DNA of 64,000 bases from Larix kaempferi (taxonomy: Eukaryota; Streptophyta; Pinopsida; Pinales; Pinaceae): the NCBI GenBank assembly GCA_027924585.1, contig BSBM01000150.1, positions 17,342,001 through 17,406,000 on the forward strand. Reading direction: 5' to 3'. This document shows positions 23,753 through 35,158 of the stretch, piece after piece. A model generated the notes under the pieces. The model did no database searches. It was not told where the DNA came from and was given only the letters and a program-made list of their open reading frames with translations. A program made the position numbers and the translations under genes. Every line of letters starts with the position of its first letter. The first letter of the stretch is position 1.

Positions 23753-25793
23753 ATGTCTCTCCACACCAAGCTTGAGGATAAGCTTGAAGGGGCTGATAAC
23801 TTCCGAGCCTGGAAGTATAGGATTGGGTTAATCCTGGAAGAGAATGAGTTGGACTCATATATAAAAGAAGACATCCCTATCCCAGAGGATGAAGAGGCCA
23901 AGGTATTGCATAAGAAGAACTTGGTCAAGGAAAAGAGAATCATTGTTGATTCTATCAAAGACCATCTCATACCCCATGTGTCTTCTCTTAAGACACCCAA
24001 GGAGATGTTTGACTCTTTGACCAAGCTATTTGAAGGGAAGAACATAAATCGAAAGATGACCCCGCGGAACCAATTGAAAGGAGTAAAGTTTCAGAATGGA
24101 GAAACCATTCAATCTTATTTTTCAAAGGTCTCCCAGATCAAGGAACAACTAGAAGCAGAGGATGAAATGGTGGAGAATGGTGAAGTGGTGATGACCACTC
24201 TAAATGGCCTACCCAGGTCATGGGATTCCTTTATTCAAGGAATTTGTGCAAGGAAGAAGTTGATCTCCTTCAACAGATTGCGGGAAGAATGCTCTCAAGA
24301 ATAAGCTAGACTTATATCTCGTGAGGAAAAGATGGGAGGTGAAGATCAAGATCTTACAGCTCACACCAAAATAAGCAAGCCCAAGAAGGACCACTCTCAC
24401 CACAAGAGATCCTATCAAAAGAATAAGAAGGATCTAAGATGCTTTACATGCAATGAGAAGGGTCACTTTGCTTCAGATTGTCCCAAGAACAAAAGGGATA
24501 ATAACAACAACTCTAGCAAGAAGAATAAGGGAAGCAAAAGAAAGTTTCATGCTCATGCTGCCAAGGATGATAAACCTACAAAGAAGAAGGCTAAGGCAGA
24601 AAGTGATGATAGTGATGTTGACTCATCAAGTGAAGAAGAGTATGTTCTAATCTTTGCTCTCACAGGTACCATATCCCATGGTTTTAATGATTGGTTGATT
24701 GATAGTGGAGCTTCCAAACACATGACTGGGTTTAAGGAATATTTTGTGAATCTATCTGAACATGAATCACCCCATAAGGTGAAACTTGGGGATGATTATC
24801 AATACCCAATCAAAGGAAGTGGTGAAGCCTCCTACAACCTAGATTCTGGAAAATCTTTGAAGATGAAAGAAGTCCTTTATGTACCTGGGCTCAAGAAGAA
24901 CTTACTCTCCATCTCTGCATTGGATGCAAAAGGTATGAGGGTTGAATTTGTGGATGGCCAAGTCCTTATGTGGCCAAAGGGTAAAACAATCAATGATGTA
25001 GTAGTGATTGGAGAGCAAGGGGGAGGTTTGTATAAATTGAAGGGTCAACCTGAACATGCCATGATCCATGAATCCATGGAACCAAGTGAACTTTGGCATA
25101 GAAGACTTTCTCATATGCACTATAGAGCACTTCCAATTGCAAGCAAGGCTGTAGAGGGTCTTCCTGAAATCAAGACTAAACATGAAGGTGTTTGCAAAGG
25201 ATGTGCAAAAGGTAAGAACATTAAGAAGGATTTCCCAAGCAGTGAAAGCAAGGCAAAATACATCCTGGAAATCATCCACTCATATGTATGTGGTCCTATG
25301 TCATCCAGTTCTCTGAGTGGGTATTTTTACTATGTCTCATTTATTGATGACTTCTCCAGGAATACTTGGGTAAACTTCTTGAAGAACAAAGTTAAGGTGT
25401 TTGATAAATTCAAGGAATTCAAAACCTTGATGGAGAATCAAACTGACAAGAAGATCAAAACATTCATATCCGACAATGGTGGAGAATTCACCTCAGGTGA
25501 CTTCAAGAAGCTTTGTAGTGATTCAGGGATTAAGAGGGATTTGATTGCTTCTTATAATCCTCAACAGAATGGAGTTGCAGAAAGGAAGAACAAAACTATC
25601 ATGGAAACAGCAAGGGCAGTGCAGCATGACCAGGATCTACTTATGCATCTATGGGCAGAAGCAGCTAGAACAACTGTATATGTGCAGAACAGAACACCCC
25701 ACAAGATATTGGACAATAAGACACCAGAAGAGGTCTTTTATGGGTTCAAGAAGATTGATGTCAGCAAGGATGAATATAAGTTCAAGGACAGGT
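23753..25793 (+). pseudogene. gag-pol: CopiaB gag, protease, integrase
   Basis: ATG 23753 (MSLHTKLEDKLEGADNFRAW) was chosen over an upstream in-frame start at 23672 because copia Gag normally begins close to this motif. Gag helices are followed by a TAA at 24302, then a CX2CX4HX4C knuckle (CFTCNEKGHFASDC, 24440-24481). The protease is DWLIDSGASKHM with DSG at 24701. LWHRRLSHMHYRAL and the CKGCAKGK zinc residues precede the integrase core (IDDFSRNTW; ISDNGGEFTS; NPQQNGVAERKN). The frame ends at 25793, shortly after TPEEVFYGFKK, where the C-terminal integrase part should begin. One stop in about 680 codons shows a young copy. Confidence 0.93.
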
Positions 25794-26540
25794 AATCCAG
25801 GAAATAAAGATCAAGAGGGAGCACACTCCAGCAGCTCCTGCAAGGATGCAGATTTTCAGAGGGAGTTGACCATCTTCCTACATTCCACAACAGAAAGGTG
25901 TAGAAGAAGCTGCAGTCAGCAGCTCCTTCCAGGAAGCAAAGACTCAGAGGGAGTCCACCCAACAAGCAAACAAAGATAAGTATTTCAATTATCATTTATT
26001 GCCTATTTTGTTTGTTTAAATAATATTATGCTTATGTTCCTAGACTTAGGAGATGTATTGTGCATATTAGAATGATTGCATTAATGAACAGTATACTACT
26101 AATATGCATGTGATGGGTAAGTGGCCTATGGAACTGTACAACATTCCAGTGCTACTTATCTAGAATGAAACCTCTTTGCTGACATGTTGGGAGTAGTGCA
26201 AACTCTTAACAATGTTCTGGTAGAGACTGAAAGGCATCTAGAAAGTTGTGGAACATGGATAAATGTTGTATTGAAGCATTGGCTAAGATAACTGCATGAC
26301 TGCATGGCATATTTCTTTATGTGTAAAGAATTTGTTCTGAAAATTATGAGATGTTTCTAATCATGCAATATAACTTGTTTTGTAGGAAAGACCGTATATC
26401 TTCACCTACAAAAGGAATACAACATTTGTTCCAGCAACAAAGATATCTATTGAAGTTCCCAGGATCTGGGATGAAGAAATGGAATGCCATGATCTGTCGA
26501 TCATGAAGATGATGTTTGGGATGCAGTCCCAAGACCTGAC
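25794..26540 (+). other. CopiaB rearranged gap where hinge and RT should be
   Basis: No RT palm, QMDVKSAFL-like motif or YVDD is present. 25794-25980 is Gln/Glu-rich in all frames (possible remnant of the integrase-RT hinge) and 25981-26384 is AT-rich noncoding DNA ending TTGTTTTGTAG, which resembles a 3' splice site. The junctions suggest a replacement or captured segment, not a simple deletion. Confidence 0.6.
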
Positions 26541-27527
26541 AGGGAGTAACATGTGTGCAGATTGAAGAAAGCCTTGTATGGCTTGTAGCAAGCTCCCAGA
26601 ACTTGGTGTGATACAAAGAGGAAGCTTGCTGCTGAGTTTGATATGAAAGATTTGGGAATGATGCACTATTTCCTAGGTATGGAGGTGTGGCAGAGTGCAG
26701 GTGGGATCTTCCTTGGTCAAGGGAAGTACACAGTAGATATCCTGAAGAGATTTGGGATGATGGATTGCAAGGACATGGCCACACCTATGGCATCGAATCT
26801 GAATCTTCTATGTGATGCTTCATCTGAGCCGGTTGATGTCTATATGTATCGTCAAATGATTGGGTCCTTGATGTACCTCATGAACACGAGACCAGACATT
26901 TTCTTTGCTGTGAACACATCGAGTTAGTTCCTGATAGATCCGAGGAGTGTTCACCTGGTTGCTGTAAAGCATGTTTTGAGGTACCTAAAGGGTACAGTGG
27001 ATTATGGGCTCAAGAATGAAGTGAATCAAAAGTTTAACCTGCGGGGTTATGTTGATTCAGATTGGGTTGGCAGTGTTGCAGATAGGAAGAGCACATCTGG
27101 ATGCTGCTTCAGTATGGGATCAGGTGTGATCTCTTCGTTTAGCAGGAAGCAGTCCTGCGTAGCACTGAGTACAGCTGAGGCAAAGTATGTTGTAGCATGT
27201 TCAGCTAGTTGTGAGGCAGTATGGCTACGGAAGCTACTGTCTGAGTTATTTAATCTCCCGTTAGATGCTACTGGTATCTTTTGTGATAACCAGAGTTGTC
27301 TGAAGTTGTCCGAGAACCCAGTGTTTCATGACAGGTTGAAACACATAGAGATCAAATATCACTATATCGGGGATATGGTGCAGAGAGGAGCTGTGAAGCT
27401 CCTGTATGTTGCGACGAACGAGCAGATTGCAGATGTGCTGACAAAGCCACTAGCTAGGGTGAAGTTCGAGTACTTCAGGGAGAGGCTTGGTATTCTTCAG
27501 ATCGAGGACACTTCGAGGAATAAGTGA
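26541..27527 (+). pseudogene. pol: CopiaB end of RT and RNase H
   Basis: LKKALYGL and QAPRTW (about 26550-26610) are the entry to the RT thumb. They are followed at once by EFDMKDLGMMHYFLG, which normally lies beyond YVDD, so the catalytic loop is deleted in between. RNase H: YVDSDWVGS (about 27045), STAEAKYV (Glu), FCDNQSCLKL (Asp) and NEQIADVLTKPL close the domain at 27527. A TAG at 26925 interrupts TSSQFL-type sequence. The ORF would yield only a C-terminal RNase H fragment. Confidence 0.92.
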
Positions 27528-27599
27528 TGGACACATTTGCTGAAGCCATTCCAAGCATGTTGGAAGGAGGATCCTTCACATGGCTGTGGATGTAAGCGT

Positions 27600-28130
27600 T
27601 GGATGATCAACATTAGGATGATGTTCCGGTTTCTGCTTGGTATGATCAGTTGGATCATTTTTATATGTATATGTATGTACGCATCATGTTGGATGCTGGA
27701 TATGATCAGTTGGATCATTTATATGTATATGTATGTATGCATTATGTTGGATGTTGGATATGACCAGTAGGATCATTTGTATGTATTTTGTATGCATCAT
27801 GTTGGATGCTTGGACCATGTATCTGTATATGTATCAGGTGAATACATTATATGATCAGGTGGATCATGTATGGTGATATGTATCATGTATTTGTATTTGT
27901 ATTTGTATCAGGTGGATACATTGTATGATCAGGTGGATTATGTATGATGATATGTATCAGATAGATACTTCGTATGCATCAAGTAGATGCATTATATGAT
28001 CAGGATGATCATGGATGATGAGCTTCAGGATGTTTCTCCAGATGATATGCAGCAGGATGTTGCAGTGATGATGATCAGGATGATCATGTGTACATCAGGA
28101 TGATGTATGGTGAGTATCAGGTTGATACTC
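27600..28130. repeat. CopiaB array 1: GATCAGNTGGATCAT / ATGTATATGTATG repeats
   Basis: Irregular tandem units after pol consist of TATGATCAGTTGGATCATTT, TATGTATATGTATGTA and CATCATGTTGGATG blocks, later drifting to ATCAGGTGGATACATT and CAGGATGATCATG. Unit lengths vary, about 20-75 bp. Many blocks are locally self-complementary around GATC. Confidence 0.8.
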
Positions 28131-28169
28131 TATGGTCGTGGATCACGTTGTGCAGATGAGCATATAATT

Positions 28170-28745
28170 TGGCCCTGTGAGATTTGCAGGTAGTCTTTCG
28201 AGGTTTTTCCTATGGCATGTAATTCGTGCCCTGGGATATCTGGCAAATGCTCTTTCAAGGTTTTTCTCTGGGAGGACATATAATTTGGTCCTGGGAGATC
28301 TGCAGATAGTCTTTTGAGGTTTTTCCTATGGCATGTAATTAGTGCCTTGGGATATCTGGCAGATGCTCTTTTGAGGTTTTGTCCTATGGCATATAATTTG
28401 TCCCTGGGAGATCCGATAGGTTGGGCTGTGTGCTCGTAATAAGTCCTGGGATGCTCTTGCAAGGTTTTTCCATGACCACATATAATCTGTCCCTGGGAGA
28501 TCCTATAGGTAGAGCTGCGTGCTCGTAACAGCCTGGGATGCTCTTGCGAGGTTTTGTGGTGACCACATATAATTTGTCCCTGGGATATCCTATAGGTAGA
28601 GTTGCGTGCTCATAACAGCCTGGGATGCTCTTGCGAGGTTTTGTGGTGAGGTCACATATAATATGGCCCTGGGAGATCCTATAGGTAGAGCCGTGTGCTC
28701 GTAACAGCCTGGGATGCTCTTTCGAGGTTTTGTGACGCACGTAAT
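28170..28745. repeat. CopiaB array 2: about 87-bp tandem repeat
   Basis: Units beginning CA(CA)TATAAT.TGTCCCTGG start at 28390, 28477, 28564 and 28653, a period of 87-89 bp. Each contains CCTATAGGTAGAGC, CGTGCTCGTAACAG and GGGATGCTCTTGCGAGGTTT. The left part (28170-28389) has shorter, about 60-bp, related units. ORFs read here on the minus strand are only the repeat translated. Confidence 0.88.
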
Positions 28746-28972
28746 AAGTCCTGAGGATTCCACGATATGGCCAGTGATGACGAAGACCTACAAGTAGTGG
28801 AACTACATCCAGAATGAAAAAGGAATGGCTCAGTAGAACTTCCTATGATGAGTAGATTCATAGATTGGTTGAGATAGCAGCAGCAGTGACGATGAAGATG
28901 ACGATGCATCGATGATGATGATCCCGAGAAGAAGACTTGTCTAGCAGATCTGTGTCAAGAAATACCTTCCTA

Positions 28973-28984
28973 GTTAAGAGGGAG
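28973..28984 (+). other. CopiaB polypurine tract
   Basis: GTTAAGAGGGAG ends exactly where the 3' LTR begins. Confidence 0.8.
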
Positions 28985-29588
28985 TGTTGACGTATATGTA
29001 ACTTCGGAATGTATTTCATCTATGTATGTCATATATATTTATTGTACCCTTATTAGAGATGTGTTATTCCTCTATAAGGAAGTGTCGTCATGTGGATTGA
29101 TAAGTGTCACAAGTGTGTGTACTTGCCGATGGGTTATTAGACCACCATGTGGGGTCGGCCCTGAATTATATATATTATAATGTGGATGTACCTAGCTAGA
29201 CAATTCGGCCCCATAAGGTCACTGGGCAAACAAATTAGTATAAATAGAGATCAGGTGATCTCTATTTAGATCACTCGGAAAAGTATCTCACTCTCACTCA
29301 GAAAGTGGCGCACTAGTGAGGACGAGGATCATCTGCTACTAGGAGACTATCTCAGTGTATTTTGGTTGTACTTTAGTTGATCCATTTCTCTCTCTGTCTC
29401 TGAGGAATTTGTGGGGTTTTTCACCTTAGGGTTTTCCCCACAGAAACTCTGTGTCTCTTGTCTCTCATGCTTTTGATTCTTGTGATGCTTGTCATGCTTA
29501 TTGTGATTGTCATGCATTGATATACTGTATATGTTATTCTCTCAGCAAAGATCCTAGAGTATTGAGAATTAATGCTCAAAATTTAACA
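28985..29588 (+). repeat. CopiaB 3' LTR
   Basis: 604 bp, partner of 22590-23180, with a 13-bp insertion near its left end. TATAAATA at 29239-29246 and inverted repeat at 29242-29267. The right TSD GGCAG follows. Confidence 0.96.
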
Positions 29589-29917
29589 GGCAGATCATGA
29601 GTCGTCATCCTAGAAGCTGTCATTTAAGTCATTTTAAGCTCTTGTTTGGACTATTTAAACCTAAACAAGATCGCCGAGCAAACTTGTCCTCTTCAAGCTC
29701 GTTAAAGTAATTGAAGACTCATCCACTCAGGTATAGAATTACCCCTTTTCCGGGCCTTGGTGGATAAATTATGGAAAAGGTATACTCTAGGTATACTTCT
29801 GTATGTGCTAAAAGAGTTCTTCTTCCATTGTTTTATACTTTTTCGGGGGAGGAGACTAACTTTACAAAAAAGGACCTGTTGGAGCCTTTCTTTAGGGTTT
29901 CCAGGCTCTCTAAACAT

Positions 29918-30300
29918 GAAAACACCAAGCGAGCATTCACCTACTCGGGCTCGATATAAAATCCATGACATGGTAAATAGAGGACTGTTTAAGTTTTTCA
30001 ACTCTATAAACAAGAAAACACCGCCGAGCACAGACCAATCCGGGCTCGATATAAAATCCACGGATAGGTGTAAAGAGGATTGTTTAAGTTTTTCAGACTC
30101 TATAAACAGGAAAACACCGTCGAGCATTAACCTACTTGGGCTCGATATTAAAATCCATGAGTAGGTGTATGGATTTATTGTTTAAGTTTTTCAGACTCCT
30201 TAAAATTGAAAACATTGGCGAGCAGGAACAGATCTCGGCTCGATATTAAAATCCAGGGATCAGTAATATGGAGTAATCTTCTGTCTCTTCTTCGAACTCT
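29918..30300. repeat. Tat1 3' array, about 96-bp unit, four copies
   Basis: GAAAACACC/ATT...CGAGCA starts units at 29918, 30014, 30110 and 30208 (spacing 96, 96, 98). Each contains GGGCTCGATAT.AAAATCCA and GTTTAAGTTTTTCA. The array occupies the place where Tat2 has its own degenerate repeats (42640-43220). Confidence 0.9.
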
Positions 30301-31015
30301 GTAAACAATGAAGAAGGTCCTGAGTCTTCTCCCATGGGATCATTAAAATTTTTACATGGTTGGATCTATTGAGTTTTCATTCTTTCTTGGACTCATTAAA
30401 ACAATAAGAAAGGTATTCTTTTATCTAAAAAGAATAAGGGATGAGAAAGATGTATCATATCTTCAGTGTCAAAGGCAGTTCATTCAGTTCTATCCTTGAA
30501 CACAGCACCTACTTGACTCTATCATGTCGGTTGGGTTTAGTTTTTGACTTTAGGGTGAACCTGATCTCTGAGTTGTTTACTCCCCCGTTTGGTTATTCTT
30601 CCAACCATATGGAGGGTCTGCTAATGTCTCCTACATTACAGGTTTATATCATTTTCTCCATTTTGTTGAAAACTGCCTAAGTCACTTTATGTCGTGCTCA
30701 TTGTTCAAGGATATAACCTGTGTCCGCCATTCTGCAGTTTACCTTGACCTCATGTGTCGGTCATCCTAGTGTCGGTCTTATTACATATATTACTCCATAT
30801 CATCTCATAGCAGTTGAGTGTCCCTCGTGTTGGATGATGGAGGATGCCTTAAGGCCTCCCTTCCAATGGAATTCTTCCCATCGACATCAACTCATCTTGC
30901 TCTGGGAATGAAGTTTAGAGTTTCGGTTAGTACCTTGGAGATTGCAGTGACCAGTGGCAATTTTCCTCACTGTTGAATTATGAGAATACATCAATGTCTC
31001 CTATTCGATAGGATC

Positions 31016-31145
31016 CTCAAGTGTTCGACTCCAAATCCACTTATTCACACTTGTTGGATCATACTAGGTACCTCGGGCCCCATTATCATTATCGATGGAT
31101 GTCTTCGCGTTTGTTAATAGTATACATCAACGACCGGTAATCAAA
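31016..31145 (+). other. Conserved 3' block of Tat elements (Tat1 copy)
   Basis: Contains CAAGTGTTCGACTCC, TTATTCACACTTG and, best conserved, the stretch 31112-31144 centred on GTATACATCAACGACCGG. The same order and spacing is found in MiniTat (55240-55365) and, inverted as expected, in Tat2 (41931-42055). No ORF accounts for it. Confidence 0.75.
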
Positions 31146-31586
31146 CGATACCCCCCATGTTCGACTGTCAACTCATCTATTCACATGGTTAGGGTTTGTA
31201 CCTTGGGTTTTTTTGGATGAAGACCTTGGGATGTTGATGACATTACCTCATTATGTTATCACCCAAGTTGCGCAAGACTGAGCCTCACTTATATTCGGCT
31301 CTCCATGAGACATAGATCCAGTTTTTTTTATGGCTATGATCTCTTAGTTTGACATGGATCCACGCTTGTATTTCAAGTGGCCATGCTATATATACATCTC
31401 CTTGTTATGTATCGGATATCATGTTGTGTCACATTTCACATCTATATTATTTCAAGAATGTAATTGCTCGTTGACCTTGATCTTTGTTTCAGGTGTTTCT
31501 GTGACTTGGTCCTACGATTTCTTACCCCTCCTCTAGCTTTGGATTATAATGTATTTCGGCCATCATTTCCCTCTGACCTCACACAT

Positions 31587-31597
31587 TAGGGGGCATC
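31587..31597 (+). other. Tat1 polypurine tract
   Basis: TTAGGGGGCATC directly precedes the 3' LTR. MiniTat has the near-identical TTAGGGGGCATA before its right LTR (55828-55838). Confidence 0.85.
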
Positions 31598-32629
31598 TGT
31601 TATAGGTCAAATCTACACTTCTCCATCCGTGATCACCTTGATCTATTGGTCACACAAAAGGACAACATGGATTGAAGAGCATGATAACCTCAGATGAGAC
31701 TTTGACCTGACTCACCTTCCTGCAATCTGACAAAACCCTAAAAAATATCATATTTTGGCATGGGCGCTACTCTTCTTAAGAAAACCAGTGCATATTCCCT
31801 AGTCTGTAAGCTATATAGTAGTGAACACCTCCTGATATGCGCTACTCTACTTCAGTAAACTAGTGCACGAGATTAAAAAGTGGCAAACGCTAGTTATTAA
31901 ACACTGAAGTTGCATGTTGGACGCTACTCCACTGTGAATTAGTCGCGCACATCTTAAAATATGATCAAAAAAATATTAATTTGACGAATTGGGATTAGTT
32001 ACAGTTGTTTTCCCAATTTCCCCTTCAACCACCTCTCGATCTAAACTGTCTACCTTGTCCTATAAATACAAGGGGGATTGAAGAGAGGGGTTAGACATAT
32101 AGACAAGAGAGCCATAGAGAGACTCTTCTTATATGAGAAGCTTGTATTGAAGGTGGTTATGCTGGAGAAAATTTGAAGTTAGAGAGGAGCAGGAGCCTAG
32201 GATCAGGTTGCATGAGCATGCTGCAAAGCCAGGTATACTTTGTATCATTCATATGTTTTTGACAATAAAAGGTTGAAACATCTTTCTCGTCCCAAATCAA
32301 ATGCTTAATGGACTATGTATTTGTTAGGATCAATGTTGGTTAATGCTTGATGTTTGAATTACTTTTCAATTCCATCATTATTATATTGGCCAAGATACGC
32401 TGAGAAGGTCTTTGTGTTGCAGGTTTATTGGACGGGAGATCAAGCGGAGGATCGAGCGCAAGGTTGGACAAAATCTAGGATCAAACTTTGTTCATAAGGT
32501 ATGTCCTCATGGTTTTTGATCTATTTCCCTTTATAAACGCTTCTGTAATGCAATCAGTATGTTTACCTGTCACCCCCTTAAGTTGATAGTGTCTATTTCC
32601 TCACTATAGGGTAATATTTCCTGCCAACA
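31598..32629 (+). repeat. Tat1 3' LTR (1032 bp)
   Basis: Partner of 4443-5474. Motif copies at 31762-31774, 31836-31848 and 31921-31950, TATA box CTATAAATA at 32060-32068. TSD GTTGT follows at 32630-32634. Confidence 0.92.
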
Positions 32630-33258
32630 GTTGTGTAATCAACTATGGAATTTGTGCATATATTGACTTCAACTGCTACACCCTTCTTGGAACTTGTGCG
32701 CACTTCACAACTAAAAGTTTATTCTAATTGGTGAGACTTGAGCGCTTTCAGAACTTGCATAATTGTTCAACCATTTCTTATTCCATGATTCTTGCACACT
32801 CGCTATACTTGCTTGCGCACTCTAGAATTTGTCCCATGTATTATTTGGCTCTCTTGCGCACCCTTCAAACCTTTTTCCAACCAACACTTTAGCTTGTACC
32901 TTGAAAGATTATGACTAGATGGACTTGTGACCTTCTCAAGTATATGTTCTTTATGTACTTCTTCAAACTGGATGTGCATTCCTTATATACTTCTTGAAAC
33001 TGGATATGCACAATGTACCTATGGACACACTTCTTAAGACTAGATGCAACTTCTAGATATACATATTCAGACTGGCATCCATATACTTCGCCATCTTGTT
33101 TGCGCATATACTTCTTCAAAGTGGATTTTCTATATTTATTCAAGCTGGCATGGGAATACTAAATCCACTTGGACATTATTTGACATCAATGACTCAATTT
33201 GGATCTTATGATATCCTCTTTGACATTAGTTGACATCAATGACAAACAAATTTCAACA
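32630..33258 (-). repeat. SireB 3' LTR, piece 2
   Basis: Continues the LTR interrupted at 4442 and matches 39490-40102. Ends AATTTCAACA. 32940-33130 carries TACTTCTTCAAACTGGAT subrepeats of about 40 bp, also at 39790-39980. Confidence 0.82.
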
Positions 33259-33270
33259 ATATCCCCCTTT
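33259..33270 (-). other. SireB polypurine tract
   Basis: Reads AAAGGGGGATAT on the minus strand, ending exactly where the 3' LTR begins in that orientation. Confidence 0.8.
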
Positions 33271-35158
33271 GAAGCTCTGCATAATCACCTTCTTGAACTT
33301 ATATGCTTCATTTGTTCTTGTCACAATACTCCCCCTGCGTTCTTTGACATCTGTGCATTCCGTTGTTAGTGCTTCTTCTTCTTTTTGTTACCTTTGTGCA
33401 AATTGCATGCTTTGTGACATCTTTATGCTTCATTTAATTTGTTGAATTTTCTGCACCGATGTCCTGCAATATGTATATTTATTTCATAATTATCTTTGAT
33501 TGATTTCCCTGTACGTGTGCTATATTACTTATGTATCTTTATCTCTTGTTCCTATCACAACACTTCATCATTCTTTGTGCACTGATTCACGCAATCATCC
33601 TTTCGTGGAAACTGCACAGTGCTGAAATCAGTCTTGTATTGATTTAGCATTCTCTTTTCCATTGATTCCCTTTTTGCACCTAACTGTTTCATCTGTCGTA
33701 TTTACTGCGTTGTCTCCACACCTTGTCAAATTTATTAGCGTCACATTGCTTTCCACGACCACGAAATATTTTGGCATGTTTTTTCTCATCTTCCAGCTCA
33801 GCATAAAAGAGGATATGACACTCAGTTCTTGTGGAAACAATGACGTGTCACATCCGTACTCGAACCTTTTGGGGAAACATAATTTATCACACGGAGCAAT
33901 GAATTCGATTTTTGCTTTTTGTAATAATTCTTGATATCATTAATTCCAGCATTAAGTTTTGGAAACTTCACCACCTTCTTCGAATCACGCAGTCTTTAAT
34001 GCAAATCTCTTCAACTTAAATCCATGCACGCAAAAATCATCCATTCGATTCTATAAGAATTCTACGAAAGATGTTTGGTTCATCACCTTTTGCATTCCTG
34101 CCCTTATGTGTCACATTGCTTCTTTATTTATCACCTTTCTTTCCAATGGATTCCTTTTACCAGAGGATGAAAAATTCTCTTGAGAATGCACGCCTTACTA
34201 TCCAGTCACAGCGGTCTGAATTTACATGCCTGAGAGTTGATATGGGATCTTGGAAAAATCGAATGGATGAAACGGAGTTCCAACATCAATATGTTCAATT
34301 GCGGGTGAATTATGGGCATGTTGAACAATTGACTCTCCTAAGCCGTCGAGTTGAAAATCTGGAGTTGCAGTAGCAACACATTCTAAATGAACTATCATCA
34401 CTTCGGTCCGAGCATTCTGAATATCCATTATCTGCAACATTATAGCTTCTTCCTTTGCACCCATCCTCAGAGTGTACTACACTGGTTCCAATGGATCGAA
34501 CTATGGCTGTAGATTATTCTGCAATTCTTAATTTTTCCATCTTCAATCATTTTCTTGTACACACCTTTTTAACTTCAGCATGGAGTCCTTTCTGACTCAT
34601 GCAATTTTGTGAAAACATTATTTTGAATGTAATACTAATCACACATTTTGGGCGGACTCATGTCTATCTTTCAACAATGTTTGTACATTTTCTTCATTCA
34701 GTTATATATAAGATTTTTCCCTTTTTGTGCCATAATACTTAAATCAGCAACTGACCATTCTTCACTCTATCACATGCAATATATTTTTATGCAATAATCA
34801 TAAGTTAGTAGAAAATTAAATGCGTGTATGAAAATTATTTTATGCAACAATTCTAACCCAACACATGACTTTGCTAAATCCTGCGACAGACACCTTCTAA
34901 CCATAACCTTCACTAACATACTCCTTGAATTCCTAAGATTCATCGTGTTGAATTCAAGGATATCACTTGATCTTATTGAGATCAGCAAGAGGAGCAGCAA
35001 TTGCTTGTTGCTCTAGATGTACCTGGATTGTCTGCTTCTTCTGTGCATTTTTTAGGAGATTTCCTTACCCAAGTTTTCATGTGTGCACTTTTATCTTGAT
35101 TTTGCACTTGAATATTTTCACTATGATTCCATGAAATGTGATTGCTTTTGCGCAAAAA
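33271..35158 (-). other. SireB internal DNA where pol should be
   Basis: About 1.9 kb, AT-rich, with short ORFs on both strands and none recognisable. No DSG protease, integrase, RT or RNase H motif was found in any frame of the supplied translations. Confidence 0.65.

Larger units (their letters stand above)
22590..29588 (+). mobile_element. CopiaB: Ty1/copia element, RT core deleted, inside Tat1
   Basis: LTRs 22590-23180 (591 bp) and 28985-29588 (604 bp; 13-bp extra near the start) are about 96% alike by eye. TSD GGCAG is at 22585-22589 and 29589-29593. PBS TGGTATCAGAGC is at 23181. Gag, protease and integrase are nearly intact, with only one stop before 25793. The hinge and catalytic RT are missing and RNase H remains. 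Two tandem arrays lie between pol and the 3' LTR. It needs RT in trans. Confidence 0.95.
29594..31586 (+). other. Tat1 3' untranslated region
   Basis: Noncoding continuation of Tat1 after CopiaB. It contains a four-copy array (29918-30300) and, at 31016-31145, a block shared with Tat2 and MiniTat. From about 30500 to the polypurine tract it resembles the MiniTat interior (54880-55838). Small ORFs here carry no recognisable domain. Confidence 0.75.
4443..32629 (+). mobile_element. Tat1: Ty3/gypsy element of Tat type, about 15 kb without its insertions
   Basis: Two 1032-bp LTRs (4443-5474 and 31598-32629) start TGTTATAGGTC and end in CCAATA/CCAACA. Both are flanked by GTTGT (4438-4442, 32630-32634). 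Between them, in order, are a T-rich leader, gag, protease, RT-RNase H, integrase, a second RNase H ORF, an opposite-strand gene, tandem repeats and the polypurine tract TTAGGGGGCATC. CopiaA and CopiaB account for about 13.2 kb. Long size, second RNase H and opposite-strand ORF are known features of the plant Tat lineage. Confidence 0.9.

Noticed and set aside
28130-28740. Minus-strand ORFs of 110 and 118 codons
   Set aside because: They are the 87-bp array read in one frame; the repeated peptide has no domain and the array is in the 3' untranslated region of CopiaB.
27600-28745. CRISPR-like array
   Set aside because: Contiguous tandem repeats without unique spacers, inside a plant retrotransposon.
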